Shown one piece after another: positions 22,971-30,798 of a stretch of DNA of 35,035 nt. The notes beneath the pieces are model-generated. The model searched no databases. It was not told the origin of the DNA and saw only the letters and a list, made by a program, of their open reading frames with translations. This DNA comes from an uncultured Collinsella sp. (GTDB lineage Bacteria > Actinomycetota > Coriobacteriia > Coriobacteriales > Coriobacteriaceae): assembly GCA_905210085.1 (NCBI GenBank), contig CAJLVJ010000015.1, positions 1-35,035 of the forward strand. The letters run 5' to 3'. The first letter of the stretch is position 1. Each line of letters starts with the position of its first letter. Made by a program: the position numbers and the translations under genes.

Positions 22971-24380
22971 CTAGTTGTCATCATCGTCCATGGAGCCGTC
23001 GATGCCGGTTTTGGTGTCGTCATCCGTGTTGGAATCGTCATCCTTAGCGAAGGGGTTCTTGAAGAAGCCCGTCGCATCGGGCTGCAGACCAGAGAGCTTG
23101 ATCCAGGGATTATCGAGATCGGGCTTGGGCATGGCCTTGGCCTCGGGCGCAGTCTCGTTGCCGATGAGCTCGGACTCGTAAATGAAGGTGTCGTCGCCGA
23201 GCGCGTCGTAGGCGGCAACCGGGTTGCCATCGGCATCGCGGTACGGTGTGCCCTTAAACACGGCTCCGTCATAGGCCACAAGCTGACGGCCGGTCTCATT
23301 CTCGAAGTAGTACACGAAGATGCCCTTGAGGGCCGCACAAAGCGGGACGGCAATAATCATGCCGATGGGCCCCATGAGTGCCGAACCAATAACGAGAGCC
23401 GTAAGGCTCATAATGGGATGCACCTGCACTGAGCTCTGCATGACCTTAGGCGAAATCACATTGTCGGTGACGTTTTGCGCGACCATCGTCACGATGAGCG
23501 TCCATAACGCCAACATGGGGCTGAACATAAAGCCGAGTACCGTGGCGATTGCCGCGCTCACCCAGGGACCGACGACCGGAACCAAATGCATGATGCCGGT
23601 AAAGATAGCCATGAGCGCCGCATACGGATGGCCGATGATCATAAAACCGATAAAGGCGAGGAAACCACCGCAGATGGACGTCACGACCATACCGCGCATG
23701 TAGCCGCCGACAGAGCGAGAAAGGATGGCGACCATAAAGCGGTACGAGGTCTCCTTCTCCTGACCGATAATGGTGCAAATCTCGTGGTGCATGCGAGGGT
23801 AGTCGCAGGCCATCCAGTAGGCAAGCACCAGGCCAAGGAAGATGACAAACAGCTGCGAGGCCGTATTGGTGATGAGCGGGAACACACCGCGGCCAAGCTC
23901 GGCAGCAATCTGAGACACATACTTCGATGCCACGGCAACCAGCGACGAAAGATTATCGTCCAGATACTCCTTGAGCGGCGTGTTGCTGAGCGTCTTGGCA
24001 TGCGAGATCATCTCGTTGAGATCGCCACCTGCAACACGAAGCTGCTCGGGCAGGCGGCTCAGGACTTCCATGATCTGACCAAAGAGAATCGGCGACAAGA
24101 TGCAAACGACACCGACGAGCACGGCAACAACAACAATAAGCGCGATAAGCGAACCGATGCCGCGATTCACGCCATGGTGCTCGAGCCAATTGGTGATCGG
24201 GGACATCACAAAAGCAATGATGGAGCCGACGGCAAGAAACTCGATAACCGGTGCCAGGATACCCATAAGGTTAAAGATGACAGCAGCGATAACAATGCAG
24301 CCGACAACAGCCCAAATGCGCAGCATCAGAATGCGGGTGTCGCGCAGCACGCGATCGGTTTGTTGGGGGTGCTCACTCAT
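22971..24380 (-). CDS. AI-2E family (PerM/TqsA-like) membrane transporter
   Basis: A 469-residue polytopic membrane protein of the AI-2E transporter family (UPF0118). Hydrophobic segments lie near residues 20-70 and 75-105, with a soluble stretch at about 110-170 and further helices from about 170 to 370. Family signatures are LVPVVGPWVSAAIATVLG and QNVTDNVISPKVM. The last 100 residues are hydrophilic and end in an Asp-rich tail. Substrates differ between members (quorum signal, Na+/H+), so none is assigned. It overlaps the sigma factor gene as ATGA, hence it is likely part of the sigma regulon unit. Confidence 0.88.
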   Translation of the reverse strand: MSEHPQQTDRVLRDTRILMLRIWAVVGCIVIAAVIFNLMGILAPVIEFLAVGSIIAFVMSPITNWLEHHGVNRGIGSLIALIVVVAVLVGVVCILSPILFGQIMEVLSRLPEQLRVAGGDLNEMISHAKTLSNTPLKEYLDDNLSSLVAVASKYVSQIAAELGRGVFPLITNTASQLFVIFLGLVLAYWMACDYPRMHHEICTIIGQEKETSYRFMVAILSRSVGGYMRGMVVTSICGGFLAFIGFMIIGHPYAALMAIFTGIMHLVPVVGPWVSAAIATVLGFMFSPMLALWTLIVTMVAQNVTDNVISPKVMQSSVQVHPIMSLTALVIGSALMGPIGMIIAVPLCAALKGIFVYYFENETGRQLVAYDGAVFKGTPYRDADGNPVAAYDALGDDTFIYESELIGNETAPEAKAMPKPDLDNPWIKLSGLQPDATGFFKNPFAKDDDSNTDDDTKTGIDGSMDDDDN

Positions 24381-25168
24381 GAACGAATCATCACTCCGTC
24401 GGGGTCGATCTTGTCCTGAATCTTCTTAAGCGTGCGGCGCAGCAGACGCGAAACCTGCACCTGAGAAATACCCAGCTTCTTGGCGATCTCGATCTGGGTC
24501 ATGCCCTTCACAAAGCGTAGCTCGATCACCTCGCGCTCGCGCGGCGAGAAATCGCGGATGGCTTCCTCGATCACCAGGCGGTCATCGGTAAAGTCGAGCT
24601 CGTTGTCATCGTCGGCGTAACGGTCGAGAATCGACGGCGCATCGTCGGAATCGGACGCACCAGGAGCCTCGATGGGCACCGAGGTATAGGCCGAAGACGA
24701 TTCCATAGCCTCGAGGACCTCATCGACAGTCACATCTAGATACTCAGCGATCTCCTCAACCTTGGGCGAACGCTGCAGCTCGTTGGTAAGTTTGTCAGTA
24801 GCCTGGTTGACCTTGGCCGAGAGCTCCTGCAGACGACGCGGTACGCGCACGCTCCAGCCCTTGTCGCGGAAATGGCGTTTGATCTCGCCCAGGATAGTGG
24901 GTGTCGCAAACGTCGTGAACTCGAGTCCGCGCTCGGGATCAAAACGGTCGATAGCCTTGAGCAAGCCCAAATAGCCGACCTGCATGAGGTCGTCGAGCGG
25001 CTCGCCGCGATTCTTAAATTTGTTGGCAAGAAACCTTACCAGGTTCATATGGGACATGACGAGCTGCTCACGGGCGTCCGGATCACCGGTCTCCTTGTAA
25101 CGACGAAACAGCTCGCGGGTTTTCTCCTTGTCCCAAGCGGTCTTGCCGCTCCGGGAACGTTCGGTCAT
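24377..25168 (-). CDS. SigB/SigF/SigG-type sigma-70 family sigma factor
   Basis: A 263-residue group 3 sigma factor. Region 2 has MNLVRFLANKF, DDLMQVGYLGLLKAIDRFD, GLEFTTFATPTILGEIKRHF and DKGWSVRVPRRLQEL. Region 3 has RSPKVEEIAEYLDV. Region 4 has FSPREREVIELRFVKGMTQ and GISQVQVSRLLRRTL. This layout is that of SigB and SigF, used for general stress or developmental control. It starts one base after the RsbW-like gene and overlaps the AI-2E gene by four bases. Its own regulation by the neighbouring anti-sigma-like protein is inferred from gene order. Confidence 0.92.
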   Translation of the reverse strand: MTERSRSGKTAWDKEKTRELFRRYKETGDPDAREQLVMSHMNLVRFLANKFKNRGEPLDDLMQVGYLGLLKAIDRFDPERGLEFTTFATPTILGEIKRHFRDKGWSVRVPRRLQELSAKVNQATDKLTNELQRSPKVEEIAEYLDVTVDEVLEAMESSSAYTSVPIEAPGASDSDDAPSILDRYADDDNELDFTDDRLVIEEAIRDFSPREREVIELRFVKGMTQIEIAKKLGISQVQVSRLLRRTLKKIQDKIDPDGVMIRS

Positions 25169-25169
25169 A

Positions 25170-25547
25170 TTAGATATCCGCCTTGAGGTCGAGGGAAAGC
25201 GTCAGGGGCGCCGCAGTCTTTTCGTAGGAGTCGCACACGCTCGCGAGGATGAGCTCGGCATACACCGCAGCCTGGTCGTCTTCATCGACCGTAGCCTGGT
25301 CGCCAAAGGTAATAGTCATGCCAACGTGGGTCTCATCGACATCGAATTTGATGGTGATGTCATCGCAGTCGACCGCGGTGCAACCAAAGATGAAAGCCTC
25401 CTCGGCAGCCATGCGGATGTCCTCAATGCGATCGACAGACATAGAGCACAGGGCACCAACGTTGGCTGCCGTCATGCGCACAAGGCGAGCGAGACGCGGG
25501 TCACCGGCAACGGTCAGCGTGATAGGGCAGGTTGCTTCGCTACTCAT
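25170..25547 (-). CDS. RsbW-like anti-sigma factor with altered ATP site
   Basis: A 125-residue protein that follows the outline of RsbW/SpoIIAB serine kinases: RLVRMTAANVGALCSMSVDRIEDIRMAAEEA resembles the first helices of the HATPase fold, and TIKFDVDETHVGMTITF the next strands. The N-box Asn that ligates magnesium (EAxxN in relatives) is Phe54 (EAFIF). No DxGxG glycine box is recognisable. It may therefore bind the sigma factor without kinase activity. No RsbV-type antagonist gene is adjacent. The ATG at 25547 has AGGAG seven bases upstream and overlaps the DUF948 stop by eight bases. Confidence 0.7.
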   Translation of the reverse strand: MSSEATCPITLTVAGDPRLARLVRMTAANVGALCSMSVDRIEDIRMAAEEAFIFGCTAVDCDDITIKFDVDETHVGMTITFGDQATVDEDDQAAVYAELILASVCDSYEKTAAPLTLSLDLKADI

Positions 25548-26127
25548 CGCAGGACTCCTCAGAGGTCTCGGCGGGCGTATAGGTGTAATACTGAGCCGGC
25601 TTGGATACAGACTTCTGACCATCATCGTCGCCCGCGGCGGCCTCGTCCTCGCCAATTAGGACGCGCTCGGTAGGCTGCTCGGCCTCCGCAGCGGAAGCGG
25701 CGAGCTTGCGATCGGCGTCGGCTGCAGGAGCCTTCACCTTATTGAAGAGCTTCTGCACAGCACCGGCGGCAGAATCAGTCACGCTCGACACGGCGCTGCT
25801 GGCCTCGGCCATGCTGCCCGTAACCTCGGAAATGTCCCGAACCACGGCTTCGACCTCTACGAGATTGGAGGTAAGGGCATCAACTGCCGTCTTGCTCGAC
25901 TTAAGCAGCGGCTCCATCTGGGCAAGCGCCGGCGTAAGCTCATCGACAGCGCCATCGAGCTTTGCCACCACAGGATGAGCCTCGGCGATGGTGTTGTTGA
26001 GGTCGTTCACGGTCTTATCGAGCGAGTCGACAACGGTGCGGGTCTTGCGCAGGGTAAGCGCGAACTCAACGATGGCCCACACGCCGGCAACAGCGAGCAG
26101 CAGCAGGGCGATTTGAATGGGACTCAT
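25540..26127 (-). CDS. DUF948 membrane-anchored coiled-coil protein
   Basis: A 195-residue protein with one N-terminal membrane helix (about 3-24) followed by a long predicted helix rich in Val, Asp and Leu heptads (KTRTVVDSLDKTVNDLNNT and similar). The tail is acidic and Ala-rich, ending with YYTYTPAETSEES. This is the DUF948/YtxG-like layout, whose Bacillus member belongs to the SigB general stress regulon. The function is unknown. GGGAGG lies five bases before the ATG at 26127. It is the first gene of the unit DUF948-rsbW-like-sigma-AI-2E. Confidence 0.78.
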   Translation of the reverse strand: MSPIQIALLLLAVAGVWAIVEFALTLRKTRTVVDSLDKTVNDLNNTIAEAHPVVAKLDGAVDELTPALAQMEPLLKSSKTAVDALTSNLVEVEAVVRDISEVTGSMAEASSAVSSVTDSAAGAVQKLFNKVKAPAADADRKLAASAAEAEQPTERVLIGEDEAAAGDDDGQKSVSKPAQYYTYTPAETSEESCDE

Positions 26128-26167
26128 ACAAGCCTCCCAAAGGAATCGATATACATACGGTTTCCAT

Positions 26168-26185
26168 GGTACCCCAAAGGGGACC
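26168..26185. promoter_or_regulatory. Dyad upstream of the sigma unit
   Basis: GGT-A-CCCC-AAA-GGGG-ACC forms a short dyad with one bulge, 40-60 bases before the DUF948 start. On the minus strand it contains GGGGTACC, which resembles the GGGTAT -10 of SigB/SigF promoters, but no GTTT -35 lies at the proper distance. Autoregulation is therefore only a possibility. Confidence 0.3.
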
Positions 26186-26227
26186 GAACATGCCATGAGC
26201 AGCAACGTGGGACAAAATTATCAGCAG

Positions 26228-27577
26228 CTACTTCGGTGCATTCCCGCTGCGGTCGCGTTCACTTTGCTCTACGCGCCATTCTTCCCAACCGCGGCCGGCA
26301 GGCTGCCAGAACGCGCCGCGCTCCAGTCCCTCGGGCAAATAGCGCTGATCGACCCAGCCTTCGGGATAATCATGTGGATACTTATACACACCGTATTCAT
26401 CGCTGCCCGGGCGATGGCGATCGCGCAGATAACTCGGCACCTCGCGAAGCCCACTAGAATGGATATCGGCCAGCGCCGCATCGATCGAAGCCTCGCACGC
26501 GTTGGATTTTGGCGCCAAGCACACATAGAGAGCGGCCTGAGCCAGGTTAATGCGGCACTCGGGATAGCCAATGACCTCGGCAGACTTAAACGCGGCATGT
26601 GCCACCAAAAGCGCCTGCGGGTCGGCGTTGCCGACGTCCTCAGAAGCATGAATCATAATGCGACGGGCGATAAACTTAGGATCCTCCCCTGCATCGATCA
26701 TGCGCGCGAGCCAATAGATCGTGGCATCGGGGTCGCTACCGCGCATGGACTTGATGAACGCACTGATAACGTCGTAGTGCATGTCGCCGTTTTTGTCATA
26801 CGTAAAGCCGCGACGCGGGTTGGCGATCTTCACGTCATCCACGGTGATGGGATATCGCTCCCCCGCCGCGGGCGCTGGCGTTCCCTCGGTATCGGGACGC
26901 GTGACGGCAATCTCGCTCGCAAGCTCGAGCGTCGTGAGCGCCGAGCGCGCATCACCCGCGGCCAGCGTGCAAATGGTCTTAACCGTATCCTCATCGGCCG
27001 AGAATTTGCCGTTCAGGCCCTGAGGTGCCTCGAGCGCACGCTCGATAAGCATGGCGATATCCTCGTCCTTTAAATGCTCAAGCTCCACGACGCGACCACG
27101 TGAGAGCAGCGCCGAGTTGACCTCGAAGTACGGATTCTCCGTCGTAGCGCCAATCATAATGACGGTACGGTTCTCAACTGCATGCAGCAGGGCATCCTGC
27201 TGCGACTTAGAGAAGCGGTGAATCTCATCGATGAATAGAATGGTGCGGCGGTCGTACGTATTCAGGCGCGTCTTGGCCTCATCAATCACACGACGCAGGT
27301 CCTTCACGGTACCCGTGACGGCGCTGACCTCGACAAACTCGCTCTTGGTATGGTTGGCGATAATGTGGGCCAGCGTCGTCTTGCCCGTACCGGCAGGCCC
27401 GTACAGAATCACGCTCGAAAGCACGTCGTGCTCGATCGCGGCACGCAGCCATGAACCCTTACCGACGACCTTTTGCTGGCCCACGTACTCGTCGAGCGAA
27501 TTGGGGCGCATGCGCACCGCAAGCGGCGCATTCTGAAAGGAACGCTCGCGCGTCGAAGCAGAAAAAAGGTCGTCCAT
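26228..27577 (-). CDS. rarA: Replication-associated recombination protein RarA (MgsA)
   Basis: A 449-residue AAA+ ATPase acting at stalled replication forks. It begins MDDLFSASTRERSFQNAPLA, then RMRPNSLDEYVGQ. Walker A is LYGPAGTGKTTLAHIIANH and Walker B is ILFIDEIHRFSKSQQDALL. Sensor 1 is GATTENPYFEVNSALLSR. The C-terminal MgsA domain has RRGFTYDKNGDMHYDVISAF and RRIMIHASEDVGNADP. The ATG at 27577 is preferred for a purine-rich GGGA five bases before it; an ATG two codons upstream is possible. An extra segment near 220-240 (TPAPAAGERY) is slightly longer than usual. Confidence 0.95.
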   Translation of the reverse strand: MDDLFSASTRERSFQNAPLAVRMRPNSLDEYVGQQKVVGKGSWLRAAIEHDVLSSVILYGPAGTGKTTLAHIIANHTKSEFVEVSAVTGTVKDLRRVIDEAKTRLNTYDRRTILFIDEIHRFSKSQQDALLHAVENRTVIMIGATTENPYFEVNSALLSRGRVVELEHLKDEDIAMLIERALEAPQGLNGKFSADEDTVKTICTLAAGDARSALTTLELASEIAVTRPDTEGTPAPAAGERYPITVDDVKIANPRRGFTYDKNGDMHYDVISAFIKSMRGSDPDATIYWLARMIDAGEDPKFIARRIMIHASEDVGNADPQALLVAHAAFKSAEVIGYPECRINLAQAALYVCLAPKSNACEASIDAALADIHSSGLREVPSYLRDRHRPGSDEYGVYKYPHDYPEGWVDQRYLPEGLERGAFWQPAGRGWEEWRVEQSERDRSGNAPK

Positions 27578-27616
27578 AGCCATCCCGTGTATCAATCAAA
27601 AACGTTTTCCACTAAC

Positions 27617-27622
27617 AGTATA
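27617..27622 (-). promoter_or_regulatory. Candidate -10 element of rarA
   Basis: TATACT on the minus strand, 40 bases before the rarA start and just after the dgt stop. There is no convincing -35. A short dyad ACGAAC-GGTA-GTTCGT overlaps the dgt stop nearby and might be a weak terminator. Confidence 0.4.
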
Positions 27623-27637
27623 CCGAATTAATACGAA

Positions 27638-28885
27638 CTACCGTTCGTTAATATAGGTACGGTGCGGAAACTCCAGACCAGGGAACAGCTTGCTCGTCAG
27701 CTCGCAGAAATAACCGTCCGTCATGCTCGCGATATAATCCACCACGGCTTGATCCTTGTCGTCCTGCCAGGCATAGGTGCGATCGTAGTAGGAAAGTTGC
27801 TGATCAATGCGCGAAATATGGTGCTTAAAGATGTAAGAGGACTCGTCACCACTGTTTAGATCCCGCAGGCAACGGTCGTAGAGCTTTTCGAAGGCCTCGC
27901 GCAGCTCCACCTCGGAATCGCCTTCGATACCGCCCTTGCTATAGATCTTCTCGTAGTTCTCGCGCTTGGCTCGGCGGATTTCCTCAAACAGGTCCTCGCT
28001 CATCTCGATGCGCGGCTTACCATAGCTGTGCTCAACGATATCGATGGAAGCGTGCGTAAGGATCCAGCTGTTGTAGGCACCGCCCCGGCCATCATCAAAA
28101 GCGTCGGGTGACAGCAGGCCCGCCGCGATCGCATCCTGACGGTCACGACCGACGTAGGCAAGAATATCCGAGATGCGAACGACGCAGCCCTCGAGCGTCA
28201 TGGGACGCAGATGCCCAATTGCGCTATAGCCCGTGGCAATGCAATCCTCAACCGTCTGGTCAAACTGGTCAAAGGAGCTCATGTCCGAGAGCTCAAACAC
28301 ACGCTGCTCGTACTCGCCGTTATGGCATAGCACGCCGTCGAGCGTCTGGAGCGACACGTTGCGGCCGTACAGTGCGTCGAGCACGCGGACCGACTGCACG
28401 TTATGGAAAAAATAACGCCCCGTGCGCTCATGATAGATATCGTTGAGGAAGCGCTCGCCGGCATGGCCGAAAGGCGTGTGTCCCAAGTCATGACCCAGGC
28501 CAATCGCCTCGATCAAATCGCAATTGAGCCCCAGGGCGCGACCGATATCGCGCGCAATGCGGGAGACAAGCTGCACGTGCAAACCGCGGCGTGACAGATC
28601 GTCATTGCTACGGAAGCTAAAGACCTGCGTTTTACCTGCATAACGGGTATACGCCGGAAGATGAAGTATCTTTTCGGTATCGCGCATAAACGCCGGACGC
28701 ATAAGCGTGCCTTTGTCGGCGGCGCGATCAATACGACGAATAGCCTGATCGTCGTTGCAACGATACGGGTTGACATAGCCCGAAGCACGATCGGCGGCAA
28801 TGCGTTCGACAAGTTCGGGCGACAACGCCGAGGGGATACGGTCCATGCGCGCCTTAATGACGGCCGTTTCTTGATTAGTTGCCAT
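27638..28885 (-). CDS. dgt: Deoxyguanosinetriphosphate triphosphohydrolase-like protein
   Basis: A 415-residue HD-domain dNTP triphosphohydrolase. The metal site is visible as RGLHVQLVSRIARDIG (His) and IEAIGLGHDLGHTPFGHAGE (HD), with a later Asp in VRISDILAYVGRD. It starts ...YRCNDDQAIRR, LMRPAFMRDTEKILHLPAYTR, and YAGKTQVFSF, as in Dgt type 2 proteins. The ATG at 28885 has AAGGAG six bases upstream. It follows the prepilin peptidase gene by 31 bases. Nucleotide specificity cannot be read from sequence. Confidence 0.92.
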   Translation of the reverse strand: MATNQETAVIKARMDRIPSALSPELVERIAADRASGYVNPYRCNDDQAIRRIDRAADKGTLMRPAFMRDTEKILHLPAYTRYAGKTQVFSFRSNDDLSRRGLHVQLVSRIARDIGRALGLNCDLIEAIGLGHDLGHTPFGHAGERFLNDIYHERTGRYFFHNVQSVRVLDALYGRNVSLQTLDGVLCHNGEYEQRVFELSDMSSFDQFDQTVEDCIATGYSAIGHLRPMTLEGCVVRISDILAYVGRDRQDAIAAGLLSPDAFDDGRGGAYNSWILTHASIDIVEHSYGKPRIEMSEDLFEEIRRAKRENYEKIYSKGGIEGDSEVELREAFEKLYDRCLRDLNSGDESSYIFKHHISRIDQQLSYYDRTYAWQDDKDQAVVDYIASMTDGYFCELTSKLFPGLEFPHRTYINER

Positions 28886-28916
28886 GGCATGCTCCTTAAG
28901 AAGGATGCGCAATCGG

Positions 28917-29339
28917 TTACAAAGTGCAGCCCACGACCTCGATTATGGCAAAAATCGGCACTAAAAACGGGAGCAATGGCAGGGAGCGCGATTTTGTGAA
29001 GAGACAGGAGAGGGCCAGGGCCAGGAGTGCGACGGCAAATGCCACGATGCCACCCATAGGGTCGAGCGTGCAAAGCGCGAAGAGTGCTTTGGCATCCCCC
29101 ATGCCGATGCCCGGGATTTGGCGAAGACGACGCCAGAGGGACTCAGTCAGCACGAGAGCAAGATAAACAATGACGGCAAGACCCGCGTGGTCAAGCGCTG
29201 TGTTCAAACCGAGGTCGAGCCAAACACCCGCCAACGCCGCCACGGCACATGCGCCGGCAAGCCCATTGGGAAACCGTCGCTCTCGGGCATCAATTGCCAC
29301 GCCGGCAAAGATGCAAATCCAAAACGGGATATAGACCAT
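28917..29339 (-). CDS. Small A24 prepilin peptidase (TadV/CpaA-like)
   Basis: A 140-residue membrane protein with four to five hydrophobic segments. The two aspartyl-protease motifs are AGVAIDARERRFPNGL (first Asp, about 18) and GIGMGDAKALFAL (GxGD, about 85). It lacks the N-terminal zinc/methyltransferase domain of PilD and so matches the short TadV/CpaA type. The ATG at 29339 has GAGGAGG six bases upstream; a 15-residue longer frame begins inside a hairpin repeat and is rejected. No pilin or secretion ATPase gene lies in this window, so its substrate is unknown. Confidence 0.85.
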   Translation of the reverse strand: MVYIPFWICIFAGVAIDARERRFPNGLAGACAVAALAGVWLDLGLNTALDHAGLAVIVYLALVLTESLWRRLRQIPGIGMGDAKALFALCTLDPMGGIVAFAVALLALALSCLFTKSRSLPLLPFLVPIFAIIEVVGCTL

Positions 29340-29371
29340 CGGACGCCTCCTCGAGCTGCATCGCAAAAGCA

Positions 29372-29412
29372 AAAACCACCACAAAGGTGCCTGTCCCCTT
29401 TGCGGTGGTTTT
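29372..29412 (-). terminator. Hairpin terminator containing the GGTGCCTGTCCCC repeat motif
   Basis: The arms 29372-29387 and 29397-29412 pair over 16 bp around a 9-base loop; on the minus strand one pair is a G-U wobble and the rest are perfect. TTTGCTTTTGC follows on the minus strand. It lies nine bases after the glycosyltransferase stop codon. The centre reads AAAGGTGCCTGTCCCCTTT, a palindromic motif I recall from intergenic repeats of many genomes, so it may be a repeat recruited as terminator. Confidence 0.7.
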
Positions 29413-29420
29413 GGTGGTGG

Positions 29421-30716
29421 TTATTTGGCGCCTTGCATGACCTCCTCAAGGGTAACGTTGACGGCGTGCTGCGTCGGCACCCAGTCGACCTTCAGGAACA
29501 GCGCGGCCACCGTGATGGGGATATAGCTGAACATAAAGATCGGGAAGGTAAACAGGTTAGTTACCAGACGCCACTTTTGCGCACAGTGAATGTGCTTGTA
29601 CTCAAAGATAGTCGTGAGCAACGCCAGGATAAAGAAGGTCTGGTACATCATCGCGAAGGTCATAATGAGCGAGGCGGCACAAGCCTGCATCTCGACCTCG
29701 GTGGCCAAAAAGCCGTGCGAAAGCCCGCCCACGATCAGGAACGTGGCATTGGCGAGCATCGAGATCAGCGATAGCAGCATACCCGGGGCGATCGTCATAA
29801 ACATGTCGTAGGCGGCAAAACGATGGTAGCGGAAGGTCGATTTGACCAGGTGCTTACCGTACGTAAAGAACACCTGGTAGAAGCCCTTAGTCCAACGCAT
29901 ACGCTGCTTCCAGGAAGCCTTAAACGTCACAGGCTGTTCGTCAAAGAACTCCGCCGGCGCATAGCCAATGCGAATGCCGTGGATGGCACAGAACGTGGTG
30001 AACTGGATATCCTCGGTCAGCGTATGGAACTGCCAACCGTGCATGCCCTCGATAACGCTGGCAGAGATGAGGTAGCCCGAACCCGAGACGGCGCAAGACG
30101 TCTTGCAGATGTTGCGCGCGTTGTTGAGAAAGCGCGCCTCGCGCAGATACCACGTGGCGTTGGCCGCAGAGATCCACGAGCTGCCGAAGTTCTTAGAGTT
30201 GCGATAGCTTGTGACCACATGGAAGCCCTGATCAAAGGCGTCATTCATCTTGGATACGTAATCGCGGGAAATAACGTTGTCAGCATCGAAGATGAAGTAG
30301 CCCTCAAACGTGTCGGGATACTCGTTGAGAATGCGATCGAAACCAAAGTCCATGACCCAGCTCTTGCCCTTGCGGGCCAGGTCGTTGCGCTCGTAAACAA
30401 TGGCACCGGCCTCGCGCGCGAGCTGTGCGGTGTTGTCGGTGCAGGCGTCGGCAACGACAAAGACCTCGATAAGCTCGGACGGATAGTCCTGGTCCTTGAT
30501 GGAGCGCACGAGATTGGCAATTACGGCCTCCTCGTTATGCGCCGCGATAAAGAAGGCATAGCGGTGGAGTTTTTTGGCCTTGGGAGGCGCGACCTCGCCA
30601 CGAAGAGCGCCAATGACAAAGAAGACCACCTGGTACAGAAAGCAGACCGTGAGCAGCGTGACAACAATCTGGTTGAAGATCACGATGGGTGTGTTGGTTT
30701 GTAAAAAGGCGAGCAT
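29421..30716 (-). CDS. Membrane GT2 family glycosyltransferase
   Basis: A 431-residue processive-type family 2 glycosyltransferase. One membrane helix (about 10-38) precedes the GT-A domain: YAFFIAAHNEEAVIANLV, VFVVADACTDNTAQLA, YFIFDADNVIS (DxD), TLTEDIQFTTF (catalytic Asp) and WKQRMRWTKGFYQ (the QxxRW acceptor motif). At least three membrane helices follow (about 300-415). Such enzymes build beta-linked polysaccharides such as cellulose, hyaluronan or poly-GlcNAc; the product here is unknown. GGGAG lies five bases before the ATG. No other polysaccharide gene is adjacent. Confidence 0.87.
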   Translation of the reverse strand: MLAFLQTNTPIVIFNQIVVTLLTVCFLYQVVFFVIGALRGEVAPPKAKKLHRYAFFIAAHNEEAVIANLVRSIKDQDYPSELIEVFVVADACTDNTAQLAREAGAIVYERNDLARKGKSWVMDFGFDRILNEYPDTFEGYFIFDADNVISRDYVSKMNDAFDQGFHVVTSYRNSKNFGSSWISAANATWYLREARFLNNARNICKTSCAVSGSGYLISASVIEGMHGWQFHTLTEDIQFTTFCAIHGIRIGYAPAEFFDEQPVTFKASWKQRMRWTKGFYQVFFTYGKHLVKSTFRYHRFAAYDMFMTIAPGMLLSLISMLANATFLIVGGLSHGFLATEVEMQACAASLIMTFAMMYQTFFILALLTTIFEYKHIHCAQKWRLVTNLFTFPIFMFSYIPITVAALFLKVDWVPTQHAVNVTLEEVMQGAK

Positions 30717-30750
30717 GCAGGCTCCCGAGAACGCGTTACGTAAACAACCG

Positions 30751-30780
30751 TATATCTTACCGCAGGCTTACCGAGTTCAA
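30751..30780 (-). promoter_or_regulatory. Weak candidate promoter of the glycosyltransferase gene
   Basis: On the minus strand there is TTGAAC (30775-30780), 18 bases and GATATA (30751-30756), in the 82-base gap after rluD. The -10 is poor. Confidence 0.3.
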
Positions 30781-30798
30781 GAAACCACCTAATACTGG

